From UBA7960 sp964348755 (GTDB lineage: Bacteria > Bacteroidota > Bacteroidia > Bacteroidales > UBA7960), in contig CAYGDW010000005.1 in the NCBI GenBank assembly GCA_964348755.1, forward strand, positions 1 through 64,000: a stretch of 64,000 nucleotides of DNA, written 5' to 3'. Below the pieces are notes generated by a model. It was not told where the DNA came from. It did not search any database and saw nothing but the letters and a program-made list of their open reading frames with translations. Made by a program: the position numbers and the translations under genes. This document shows, in pieces, positions 34,499 through 43,169 of the stretch (position 1 is the first letter of the stretch; each line of letters begins with the position of its first letter).

Positions 34499-36313
34499 AT
34501 GATAAACCCCAAACACCTGCAAAATATTCAGCTCGCACTGCAAACCCTCCCGGAAAAACCCGGAGTGTACCAGTTTTTCGATGAGCAAGGCAAAATTATT
34601 TACATAGGTAAGGCTAAAAACCTGAAAAAGCGAGTGATATCGTATTTTAACCGCGACCAGTACGAAAGCGGAAAAGTGCTGGTTATGGTAAAGCGGGTAG
34701 CCGAAATTCAACATATTGTTGTGGACAGCGAACTTGATGCTTTGCTGCTCGAAAATAACCTGATTAAAAAATACCAGCCACGCTACAACATAATGCTCAA
34801 GGACGACAAAACCTATCCTTGGATTTGCATTAAGAACGAACCCTTTCCACGGATTTTTTCTACCCGCAATTTGGTTCGCGACGGTAGCAAATATTTTGGT
34901 CCATACGCCTCAGGCAAAATGATGCATGCACTGCTCGATCTTATTCGCCAGCTTTTTCAGTATCGTACGTGCCGTCTTCAGTTAACCGCCGAAAATATTA
35001 GGGCCCGGAAATTCAAGGTATGTCTTGAATACCATATTGGCAACTGCCAGGGCCCTTGCGAGGGTTTGCAAAGCCCCGATGATTACGCCGACACTATGGG
35101 CCAGATCGAAGATATTATAAAAGGTAACTTAAGCCAGGTAAAGACCCGCCTGAAAGAGTTAATGACCAAACTTGCCAGGGCCTTTGAGTTTGAAAAGGCT
35201 AATGCCGTTAAACAAAAAATTGAATTGCTCGAAAATTACCAGAGTAAATCAACTGTGGTAAGCATCTCGTTAACCAATATAGATGTTTTTTCGGTAATCA
35301 GCGACCAGGAAAACGGTTTTGTGAATTTTATGAAAGTAGTAAACGGCGCTGTGGTGCAGTCGCATACGCTCGAAATTCGCAAGAAACTCGATGAAAGCGA
35401 TGCCGAATTGCTCGAAATAGCAATTGTTGAACTTCGTCAGCGCTTTCAGAGCAATGCCTCAGAAACCGTTGTACCGATAAAGCCAGCCATGACCATTCCC
35501 AATGTTCGATACGTGGTACCGCAAAAGGGCGACAAAAAAAAATTACTCGAGCTTTCAGAACGCAATGCAAAATATTTCAGGCTCGAAAAACTGAAACAAA
35601 AAGAACTGGTTGACCCCGAACGCCATACCCGGCGCATAATGCAAAAGATGAGGCAGGACTTGCATTTGCCTGTTGCTCCTATGTATATTGAGTGTTTTGA
35701 CAACAGCAATACCCAGGGCACCTATCCGGTTGCTGCCCTGGTAGTTTTTCGAAATGCTCGCCCCAGTAAAAAGGAATACCGGCATTTCAATATCAAAACC
35801 GTTGAAGGCCCCGACGACTTTGCGAGTATGGCCGAGGTGGTTTCGCGCCGTTACAGCCGTTTGCTTTCCGAAGGGCATCCTTTGCCCGACCTGGTAGTGG
35901 TCGATGGTGGTAAAGGACAGCTTAGCGCTTCCCTGGATGCTCTCGAAAAACTCGGCCTGCGTGGCAAAGTGCCAATAATTGGAATAGCAAAACGACTTGA
36001 AGAAATATTTTTTCCGGGCGACAGCATACCAATTTATATTGACAAAAAGTCTGAAACCCTCAAAATTATTCAGCACCTGCGCGACGAAGCCCACCGGTTT
36101 GGCATAACCCACCACCGCCAGCGCCGCCAAAAAGGAAGCCTCAAATCGCAACTAACAGAAATAAAAGGTATTGGCTCGCATACCGAAAAAGTGCTGCTAA
36201 ACGCCTTTAAATCGGTTGCAGGCATAAAACGTGCCAGCCATAAGGAACTTGCCGCGGCAGTTGGAGTGGCTAAAGCAAAAATTTTAATAGAGTTTTTTGA
36301 AATCAAAGATTAA
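34499..36313 (+). CDS. uvrC: Excinuclease ABC subunit C
   Basis: A 604-aa UvrC, which makes both incisions during nucleotide excision repair after damage recognition by UvrAB. The GIY-YIG nuclease is at about residues 17-95 (GVYQFFDEQGKIIYIGKAKN). The UVR helix that binds UvrB is near 205-240 (ARAFEFEKANAVKQKIELL). The RNase H-like nuclease is at about 390-545, with the acidic stretches ECFDNSNTQGT and DLVVVDGGKGQL. Helix-hairpin-helix units lie at the C-terminus (LTEIKGIGSHTEKVLL). Length and motif order are standard. It stands between the metal operon terminator and the ClC gene. Confidence 0.95.
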   Translation: MINPKHLQNIQLALQTLPEKPGVYQFFDEQGKIIYIGKAKNLKKRVISYFNRDQYESGKVLVMVKRVAEIQHIVVDSELDALLLENNLIKKYQPRYNIMLKDDKTYPWICIKNEPFPRIFSTRNLVRDGSKYFGPYASGKMMHALLDLIRQLFQYRTCRLQLTAENIRARKFKVCLEYHIGNCQGPCEGLQSPDDYADTMGQIEDIIKGNLSQVKTRLKELMTKLARAFEFEKANAVKQKIELLENYQSKSTVVSISLTNIDVFSVISDQENGFVNFMKVVNGAVVQSHTLEIRKKLDESDAELLEIAIVELRQRFQSNASETVVPIKPAMTIPNVRYVVPQKGDKKKLLELSERNAKYFRLEKLKQKELVDPERHTRRIMQKMRQDLHLPVAPMYIECFDNSNTQGTYPVAALVVFRNARPSKKEYRHFNIKTVEGPDDFASMAEVVSRRYSRLLSEGHPLPDLVVVDGGKGQLSASLDALEKLGLRGKVPIIGIAKRLEEIFFPGDSIPIYIDKKSETLKIIQHLRDEAHRFGITHHRQRRQKGSLKSQLTEIKGIGSHTEKVLLNAFKSVAGIKRASHKELAAAVGVAKAKILIEFFEIKD

Positions 36314-36449
36314 AGTCGAAATGCACCAAAGCCCTGCCGCCAGGCAGGCAAACCCTGCAACCCTTACAAGCCTTTCCGCATTTGGTCTTAATAAAATTTT
36401 TCTTTCCGCAAATTTTGTTGAAATTAGCGGCTTCAAAGAAGTTATAAAA

Positions 36450-38228
36450 ATGAAACTTCAGCCCTGGGTTGACAGGTTTTTGGTTTGGCGCCAGAAAAAC
36501 ATTGGCGACCGCAATTTTATTCTCATTCTGTGTGTGCTAATTGGTTTGATGGCTTCTATTGCAGCCGTGGTACTTAAAACCGGTGTTCATTATTTCGAAG
36601 CCTGGGTCCGCAACACCTCAGAGCAGCATACAGAAAACTATTTGTTTCTGTTATTTCCGCTCACAGGCATATTAATTACAGTTTTTTATGTTAACAAATT
36701 TGTAAGGGACGACATAAGCCATGGCGTTTCGCGCATATTGTATGCCATTTCGCGCAGCAAGGGCGTTATGAAATTGCATAATATGTGGTCGTCGGTAATT
36801 GCCTGCACCTTTACAAGTGGTTTTGGTGGCTCAGTGGGTATGGAATCGCCAATAGTAAGCACCGGCGCTGCCATTGGGTCTAATGTAGCCCAGGCCGTAA
36901 AGCTTGGCCATAAACGCACCGTGTTGCTTATAGGATGCGGTGCCGCAGCCGCCATCGCGGCCATTTTTAAAGCGCCAATTGCAGGCCTTATCTTTGCCCT
37001 TGAAGTACTTATGTTAGACCTTACAATGGCATCTATCATTCCGCTGCTTACCGCTGCAGTTACAGGCGCAATTTTTTCAGCCTTATTTCTTGGCGAAGGA
37101 ATTGAGTTTTATTTTACCCTGAAAGACCCCTTTGATTATGGAGCCATTCCTTTTTATATTCTGCTGGGAGTATTTACCGGGGCGGTTTCGCTATATTTTA
37201 CCTGGATGAACGGACGGGTCGAAGCTGGGATGAAAAAAATAAGCCAGCCTTTTAAGCGTGCCGTGTTGGGCGGTTCAATATTGGGCGTATTGATCTTCCT
37301 GTTCCCTCCCCTTTTTGGAGAGGGCTATTATACCATGCGCAGCATGCTCACGGGCCAACCCGAAAACTTGCTGGCAGAAAGCCCGTTTGGCCACCTGGTA
37401 GATCAATCAGGGTGGCTTTTCTTCGGTTTTCTGGTGTGTGTCCTGTTTTTCAAGGCAATTGCCACTTCGCTCACCACCGGTGCCGGTGGAATCGGAGGCG
37501 TGTTTGCACCAAGCCTTTTTATGGGAGGTATTTCAGGATTTGTGTTTTCAAGGCTAATCAATACCTTTTCAGGATTTAAAGTTTCTGAACACAACTTTTC
37601 TCTGGTAGGAATGGCTGGCCTGATTGCTGGCGTAATTCATGCACCCCTTACAGCTATATTTCTTATAGCCGAAATTACAGGCGGCTACCAGCTTTTTATC
37701 CCTCTCATCATTACTGCCTCCATTTCTTACCTTACGGTGAAATATTTTCAACCCCACTCGCTTTATTCAAAAAAACTGGCCGAAAAAGGCCATCTGATTA
37801 CCCATCACAAGGATAAGGCCGTGCTTACTTTGCTCAACATTGAATCGGTTATTGAAACAAACCTCGACCTCATTACACCCGAAATGACATTAGGCGATCT
37901 GGTGAAAGTTATTGCCAAATCGAAACGCAATATTTTTCCGGTACTCGATCCTGAGGGCAATTTTCTTGGAATTGTATGGCTCGACGATGTGCGAGAAATT
38001 ATGTTCGACCGCAGTAAGTACGACCAACTGAAAGTGCGCAATCTCATGTTTTTCCCCAAGGCAACCGTTGCCATTACTGACAGCATGGATACAGTGATGA
38101 AAAAATTCCGCGAAAGCGGCTTGTGGAATATGGCGGTGCTCGAAAACAGAAAATACAAGGGCTATATTTCGCGCTCAAACGTGTTCAATATTTACCGAAA
38201 TATTCTTATTGAATTTTCGGAAGAATAA
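36450..38228 (+). CDS. ClC-family chloride channel/transporter with CBS pair
   Basis: A 592-aa protein when started at MKLQPW (36450). The longer frame to 36297 overlaps uvrC and has a poor N-terminus. About 10 membrane helices span residues 25-430, and a CBS domain pair lies at about 460-585. The gating-Glu motif is kept as GSVGMESP (Glu132), and GGVFAPSLFMGG matches the third filter region. The site equal to the proton Glu203 of E. coli ClC is Val186 (FALEVLML), and no clear GSGIP is seen in the first filter. These changes favour a channel, but this cannot be settled from sequence. The CBS pair suggests nucleotide control. Confidence 0.85.
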   Translation: MKLQPWVDRFLVWRQKNIGDRNFILILCVLIGLMASIAAVVLKTGVHYFEAWVRNTSEQHTENYLFLLFPLTGILITVFYVNKFVRDDISHGVSRILYAISRSKGVMKLHNMWSSVIACTFTSGFGGSVGMESPIVSTGAAIGSNVAQAVKLGHKRTVLLIGCGAAAAIAAIFKAPIAGLIFALEVLMLDLTMASIIPLLTAAVTGAIFSALFLGEGIEFYFTLKDPFDYGAIPFYILLGVFTGAVSLYFTWMNGRVEAGMKKISQPFKRAVLGGSILGVLIFLFPPLFGEGYYTMRSMLTGQPENLLAESPFGHLVDQSGWLFFGFLVCVLFFKAIATSLTTGAGGIGGVFAPSLFMGGISGFVFSRLINTFSGFKVSEHNFSLVGMAGLIAGVIHAPLTAIFLIAEITGGYQLFIPLIITASISYLTVKYFQPHSLYSKKLAEKGHLITHHKDKAVLTLLNIESVIETNLDLITPEMTLGDLVKVIAKSKRNIFPVLDPEGNFLGIVWLDDVREIMFDRSKYDQLKVRNLMFFPKATVAITDSMDTVMKKFRESGLWNMAVLENRKYKGYISRSNVFNIYRNILIEFSEE

Positions 38229-38368
38229 TGCCGGGACACAGCAAAGCCAGGCCTGCATCTGGCAAGCTTTTCTGTTGGAGCGCTCCGCAATATTGATACC
38301 TGTATGGGCAAACCCTGCACAGCCAGGCGCAACCCTCTATCGACCAAATCAGGACCTGATCGAAGTTT

Positions 38369-40978
38369 CTAAAAATTCTTTTCCGGAAACAGGTCGAACC
38401 ACCATTGAGGTTGATTTTTCAGGTAGCGTTCCCACCATGCCATTATTGTATTGTGCCACTCAATTCGTCGGTTGTAAGTTATTATCTGGTGGTCCTCGCC
38501 TTTTACTAAAATCAGTTCAACGGGTCTTCCCAAAATTTTCAGTGCGGTGTACATCTGAATGCTTTCGCCAGGAGGTACGTTGGTGTCGCTGTCGCCTGTT
38601 ATTAGCAGCAGAGGTGTGTTAATCCTGTCGGCCAGGAACAGCGGGCTTTGCCCTACGTAAATATCGGGGCGGTTCCATGGGAATGCATCGGCGGTAGCTT
38701 CGGCGCTGTAGGCATATCCCCAGAAGCCTTCGCCCCAGTAACTCGAAATGGAGCTGATGCCGGCGTGCGATATGGCCGTTGCAAAAATGTTGGTGCGCGT
38801 CAGTAGCAGCATGGTCATAAACCCGCCGTACGAAGCCCCCGCGCAGCCCACCCTTGTAGTGTCGGTAAATGGGTGTGCAATCAGAAATGCTTTGGTAGAT
38901 TCAATGATTTCATCGGCCACTGTTATTCCCCAGTTGTTTACATGGGCAGCCGAAAATTCCTGCCCGAATCCAATGGCCCCGCTGGGTTGCATTACATATA
39001 CCACATATCCGTTTGAGGCCCAAAGATTAAATGGGTAGCGACCGCCAAATGTGCGGCCTACGGGCGTGGTTCCGGCATAGTAATATACTATTACCGGGTA
39101 TTTCTTTTCGGGGTCAAAATCGGGTGGAAGGTAATACCTGCCTTTGATATTTACCTTGCCCGAAGTCGTAAAATTCCAGTCGCGGACCTGTCCAAAATGA
39201 ACATGCCGGTAAGTGTGGCTTTCGGTGTCCTCGAGCAGCTGTATGCGGTTGTTTCTTAAGTTTATCGAATAAGCCTTTGGGGGTGCGCTTGCTTGTGAGC
39301 CTATAAAAGTTGCTATTGGTTCGTTTTGGGCAAAGTCGATGCTTGTTAGCATGTCCAGGCCGGTTTCAACCCTGCTGAAGCGCTCACGGTGCACATCATA
39401 GCGGTACAGCCGCTGGAAGTCTTTTTCAACTACCTGAAGGTAAATGTTGTTATCGGCCGGGTGCCAAAAAACCGACGATACCGATGGGTCGAAGTTAAGT
39501 GTGATGCATTTTGCGCTGCGGGTTTGCAGGTCGAAAATATATGCCTGGCGGTCGTAGTTGTTTGGAATGGTTCCCTTAGGCACGTTTTCTCCCGCGCCTT
39601 CAAAGGCCGATGGCCCTCCTGTAGCAAGCAGTTTTGTGCCGTCGGGCGAGAAGGAGGCCGAAACTCCCCAGCCTTGGTCAACCAACAAGGTATCAACAGC
39701 CAGTGTGTTCAAATCAATAAGCAGCATATCTGACTTGCTGAAGGGCCGCTGCTGATAGTGGGGCCGAGTAAGACCGATGAGTAGGGTTTGCCCATCGGGG
39801 CTTATGTCCATTAGCGAAGTACTGACATTGCCAAAGGTAAGGCGGGTTTTTAAACCCGAAGCTACTTCATATTTATACAAAAAGCTGCGGTTTCTCCAGC
39901 CGCTTTGCCTGTCTTGCATTCCGAGCACCTGCCGCATGGTGGCATCGGCCCCCGACCCGTCTTCGATTACCGAATAAATTATGTATGAGCCATCGGGCGC
40001 CCAACGAAACATGCCCAACTTTTCTTCATCCTCTAGAAAAGATCGCACCTGACCGGTTTCAATATTATGCCAGTGGATGGTCAATTTGTCGTTGCGGGTG
40101 GTTACATAGCTTAAAATACTGGCATCCGAAAGCCATGCGAAACGTGAGGCCCTCGAATGCCTGAACGAATGCACCAACCGGTTGTCAGAAGTGCGCCTGA
40201 TATCAGTCCAGGTTTCAGTTTGGTCGGAGGGTGGCTGCGATTGTCTGAAGCTAAGGGCATAGTGCTTGCCATCGGCCGAAGGCTGAACGCGGGTAATTTT
40301 TACCCCATCAAGAATATGGTTAATGTTTTTAATATTTATCGGGCTCAAAGTAAAGGCCAGGTCTTCAGGGCCAAAAGGCTCTTTTATTTCGAGGTTGGCC
40401 GTTAGGCGCCATTCAGGCCCTTGCTGAGGTGGTTTAAGGGTTTTTATTACAAGCAGGTGAGTGCCTCGGGGTAGTTTCAATTCCTTTGTTACCTTGCCTG
40501 TTGTTCCCTCCTGGTTTTCGAGTGTGGTTTTGGTTCCGATGCGGCTGCCGTTTAGGTATGCTTCAAGAAGATAGGGGCTGCGAATCTCTAACTGAGCCGA
40601 TATCCAACGGTCGGTCCGGATATAGGATGCAAGATAAGCTACCTGAGGTTGAGATGTTTGGCCGCCATCGTGCAAAACCAAAAATCCTTTTTCATCGGCA
40701 AAAGCCGCCTGCCAGCCTGCACTCATTCCGCCAAACCACTTAAAAGTCATGTTTTGCTCCGGGAAAAAGTCGGTTAGGTTTTTGTGCCTGAACGAAAGCA
40801 ATTCAGCGTTTGAAAAGGGCTTGCCTTCCACATTTCTGATTTCATGGAATGCCGGATAACTAACCGGAAGGGGCCCAGTTGTGAGCCATTGCGAAATCAC
40901 CACTTTTTCGGAACCAAGCAAAATGGAAGGAAAAAGCAGCAAAAAGAAAAATACATTGCTTTTAATTTTCATGTTCAT
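38369..40978 (-). CDS. Exported S9 family prolyl oligopeptidase (DPP IV-like)
   Basis: An 869-aa exported serine peptidase. A signal peptide of about 22 residues is followed by a beta-propeller-like N-terminal part with repeated WD/PD40-type strands (for example SPDGTKLLATGG and APDGSYIIYSV). The C-terminal alpha/beta hydrolase domain starts near residue 620. The nucleophile is Ser716 in GASYGG, the Asp lies in GDSDTNVPP, and the His in GEDHQI. It probably removes dipeptides from periplasmic or outside peptides. It is convergent with the ClC gene. A second peptidase gene is not present nearby. Confidence 0.9.
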   Translation of the reverse strand: MNMKIKSNVFFFLLLFPSILLGSEKVVISQWLTTGPLPVSYPAFHEIRNVEGKPFSNAELLSFRHKNLTDFFPEQNMTFKWFGGMSAGWQAAFADEKGFLVLHDGGQTSQPQVAYLASYIRTDRWISAQLEIRSPYLLEAYLNGSRIGTKTTLENQEGTTGKVTKELKLPRGTHLLVIKTLKPPQQGPEWRLTANLEIKEPFGPEDLAFTLSPINIKNINHILDGVKITRVQPSADGKHYALSFRQSQPPSDQTETWTDIRRTSDNRLVHSFRHSRASRFAWLSDASILSYVTTRNDKLTIHWHNIETGQVRSFLEDEEKLGMFRWAPDGSYIIYSVIEDGSGADATMRQVLGMQDRQSGWRNRSFLYKYEVASGLKTRLTFGNVSTSLMDISPDGQTLLIGLTRPHYQQRPFSKSDMLLIDLNTLAVDTLLVDQGWGVSASFSPDGTKLLATGGPSAFEGAGENVPKGTIPNNYDRQAYIFDLQTRSAKCITLNFDPSVSSVFWHPADNNIYLQVVEKDFQRLYRYDVHRERFSRVETGLDMLTSIDFAQNEPIATFIGSQASAPPKAYSINLRNNRIQLLEDTESHTYRHVHFGQVRDWNFTTSGKVNIKGRYYLPPDFDPEKKYPVIVYYYAGTTPVGRTFGGRYPFNLWASNGYVVYVMQPSGAIGFGQEFSAAHVNNWGITVADEIIESTKAFLIAHPFTDTTRVGCAGASYGGFMTMLLLTRTNIFATAISHAGISSISSYWGEGFWGYAYSAEATADAFPWNRPDIYVGQSPLFLADRINTPLLLITGDSDTNVPPGESIQMYTALKILGRPVELILVKGEDHQIITYNRRIEWHNTIMAWWERYLKNQPQWWFDLFPEKNF

Positions 40979-41044
40979 TATTTTTCAATTGAGCGTTTTT
41001 ATTAATTCCGGGTAAAAATAGCATTTTTGGGGGTTTTGTCCTAA

Positions 41045-41075
41045 ATTGACCGTTGTGGAAAATTGTTTAATTTTG
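41045..41075 (+). promoter_or_regulatory. Promoter of glyA
   Basis: ATTG (41045-41048), 19 bases, then TAATTTTG (41068-41075), matching the -7 box fully and the -33 element in three of four bases. It gives a leader of about 45 nt. A weak Shine-Dalgarno-like AGGAG is at 41118-41122, four bases before the ATG. Confidence 0.62.
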
Positions 41076-41126
41076 GGCCTGATTTTAAAGATTAAACCTC
41101 AATATTATTAAAAATTCAGGAGTATC

Positions 41127-42407
41127 ATGGAAAAAGACCGTCAGATATTTGATTTGATTGAGCAGGAGCGCTTGCGGCAGTTGCACGGTGTAGAGCTTAT
41201 TGCCTCTGAGAATTTTGTAAGTGAGCAGGTAATGCGGGCCATGGGCAGCGTTTTGACCAATAAGTATGCCGAGGGTTATCCTGGGCGTCGCTACTATGGT
41301 GGCTGCCAAATTGTTGACCAAACCGAGCAGCTTGCCATTGACCGTGCCAGGGAACTTTTTGGGGCCGCGTATGCCAACGTACAACCTCATAGTGGAGCCC
41401 AGGCCAATGCCGCCGTTTTTCTTGCTTGTTTGCAGCCAGGCGATACCTTTATGGGCCTCGATCTTAGCCATGGCGGTCATCTCTCGCATGGCGCTCCGGT
41501 AAACCTCTCCGGAATTTTATACAGACCGGTAGCTTATGGCGTGAAGCAAGACACTGGCACCATCGATTATGACCAGATGGAAAACCTGGCCCTTCAGGAA
41601 AAACCAAAGATGATTATTGCCGGTGCCTCGGCCTATCCGCGCGACTGGGACTATGCCCGCATGCGTGCCATTGCCGATAAGGTTGGTGCATTGCTCATGG
41701 CCGACATTGCCCATCCGGCCGGCCTTATAGCAAAGAAACTCCTGAACGACCCCCTGCCACATTGTCACATTATAACCACCACTACCCATAAAACACTCCG
41801 TGGCCCTCGTGGCGGGCTTATTCTTATGGGCAAAGACTTCGAAAACCCCTGGGGGCAGAAAACCCTAAAAGGTGAAATAAAATTGATGTCGGCAGTATTA
41901 GACAGCGCCGTTTTTCCAGGAACTCAAGGCGGCCCGCTCGAGCATGTGATTGCTGCTAAAGCTGTGGCTTTTGGCGAAGCGCTAAAACCTTCATTCGGAG
42001 AGTATGGCATACAGGTAATGAAAAATGCGCAGGCCATGGCCAAGGCCTTTATTGCAAAAGGATACCATGTTACCTCAGGCGGAACCGACAACCACTTGAT
42101 GCTCATTGACCTGCGTTCGAAATTCCCAGATATTTCAGGAAAAAAAGCTGAGAATACCCTGGTGCTTGCCGATATAACCATAAACAAGAACATGGTGCCA
42201 TTTGATAGCCGCTCTCCATTCCTTACTTCGGGCATTCGAATTGGCACACCGGCAATTACAACCCGGGGGCTTAAAGAAGTACATGCAGCCCAGATTGTTG
42301 ACCTGATAGATGAGGTGATTTCAAATATTGATAATGCCGACGTAATTGAAAACGTGAAGAAAAAGGTACACCAGCTGATGGAACCCTTTCCGCTCTTTGC
42401 TTATTAA
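41127..42407 (+). CDS. glyA: Serine hydroxymethyltransferase
   Basis: A 426-aa PLP enzyme that interconverts serine and glycine, giving 5,10-methylene-tetrahydrofolate. Motifs are the N-terminal ELIASENFVS, YAEGYPGRRYYGG, SGAQANAAVF, DIAHPAGLIAKK, and the PLP-lysine loop TTTHKTLRGPRGG. The length is usual. It has its own promoter and a terminator-like hairpin downstream, so it is probably a single-gene unit between the S9 peptidase and sixA genes. Confidence 0.96.
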   Translation: MEKDRQIFDLIEQERLRQLHGVELIASENFVSEQVMRAMGSVLTNKYAEGYPGRRYYGGCQIVDQTEQLAIDRARELFGAAYANVQPHSGAQANAAVFLACLQPGDTFMGLDLSHGGHLSHGAPVNLSGILYRPVAYGVKQDTGTIDYDQMENLALQEKPKMIIAGASAYPRDWDYARMRAIADKVGALLMADIAHPAGLIAKKLLNDPLPHCHIITTTTHKTLRGPRGGLILMGKDFENPWGQKTLKGEIKLMSAVLDSAVFPGTQGGPLEHVIAAKAVAFGEALKPSFGEYGIQVMKNAQAMAKAFIAKGYHVTSGGTDNHLMLIDLRSKFPDISGKKAENTLVLADITINKNMVPFDSRSPFLTSGIRIGTPAITTRGLKEVHAAQIVDLIDEVISNIDNADVIENVKKKVHQLMEPFPLFAY

Positions 42408-42423
42408 CCTCTTTTGCTTTTTT

Positions 42424-42449
42424 AAAAAAGGAGGCTATGGCTTCTTTTT
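42424..42449 (+). terminator. Probable terminator of glyA
   Basis: An A/G-rich left arm (AAAAAAGGAGGC) pairs, with G-U steps, with GCTTCTTTTT around a four-base loop TATG. It lies 17 bases past the stop and ends in a T-rich run. The stem is weaker than that of the other terminators here. Confidence 0.5.
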
Positions 42450-42564
42450 CTTTGTTAAAATATTTTTAGTCTGATTAAAATTTGTCTGTGTAGGCTAATT
42501 CATATTTTTTGTTTTTATCTTTGGTGTTTCAAAGATTTTTCCGACATCATAAATTTTACCAATT

Positions 42565-43056
42565 GTGAAGACCATTTACCTTGTTCGCCATGCCAAATCT
42601 TCATGGCAAATACCCGGACTAAAAGACCACGAACGCCCGCTTTTGGAGGTTGGAGTTGAACGTACGGGCAAAATAACCAATTATCTTATTGCCAATGGGG
42701 CTAAAATTGACTTAATTATTGCAAGCCATGCTGTGCGTTCGTGGGAAACTGCCCTGCTCATAGCCCAGGCTTTGGGCTATCCTGTAAAAGAAATAAAAGA
42801 AGAGCGAAAGATTTATCTGGGTACCGACGAAAGCCTGCTCGACATTGTATCTGGTTTGCCCGATGACCTGGAAAGTGTAATGCTGGTTGGCCACAACCCG
42901 GTTATTTCGGGATTTGCCCAATTGCTGAAGGCTCGCCTCGATTCCGACATGCCCACCTCGGCGGTGGTTTGTATTGGCTGCGAAACAACCAAATGGAACC
43001 AGGTAATAATGGCAAAAAAGGAAGTGAAATTTTATGTTTATCCCAAAATGCTTTAA
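42565..43056 (+). CDS. SixA-like phosphohistidine phosphatase
   Basis: A 163-aa histidine phosphatase family protein. The N-terminal LVRHAKSSW gives the catalytic His9, and VGHNPVISG near residue 110 supplies the second His. SixA in E. coli removes phosphate from His of ArcB and the PTS; here no ArcB-type partner is visible. The start is a GTG at 42565 since it gives the conserved start KTIYLVRHAK. It stands just upstream of ppk1 and ppx, which may place it in a phosphate-related group. Confidence 0.85.
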   Translation: MKTIYLVRHAKSSWQIPGLKDHERPLLEVGVERTGKITNYLIANGAKIDLIIASHAVRSWETALLIAQALGYPVKEIKEERKIYLGTDESLLDIVSGLPDDLESVMLVGHNPVISGFAQLLKARLDSDMPTSAVVCIGCETTKWNQVIMAKKEVKFYVYPKML

Positions 43057-43113
43057 ATCCTGTTTAAATTTAATTTAATGCCGCCTTAACAGGCCACTAT
43101 AGTTTTATTGTTA

Positions 43114-43140
43114 TTATTGCAATTTTATTATATGCAATAA
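43114..43140. promoter_or_regulatory. Perfect AT-rich dyad upstream of ppk1
   Basis: TTATTGCA-N11-TGCAATAA has exact 8-bp arms and lies 30 bases upstream of the ppk1 start. It may be a protein-binding site or a weak terminator of sixA. No T-run follows it. Confidence 0.35.
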
Positions 43141-43169
43141 AAAGTAAAATCTATTAAGCCGGTGTCAAT

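Noticed and set aside
36297..36449. N-terminal extension of the ClC gene
   Set aside because: The extension overlaps uvrC and reads non-conserved residues across a small hairpin; the ATG at 36450 fits the family better.
38235..38265. GCCAG/CTGGC stem past the ClC gene as a terminator
   Set aside because: Only five pairs and no proper T-run, so I did not list it.
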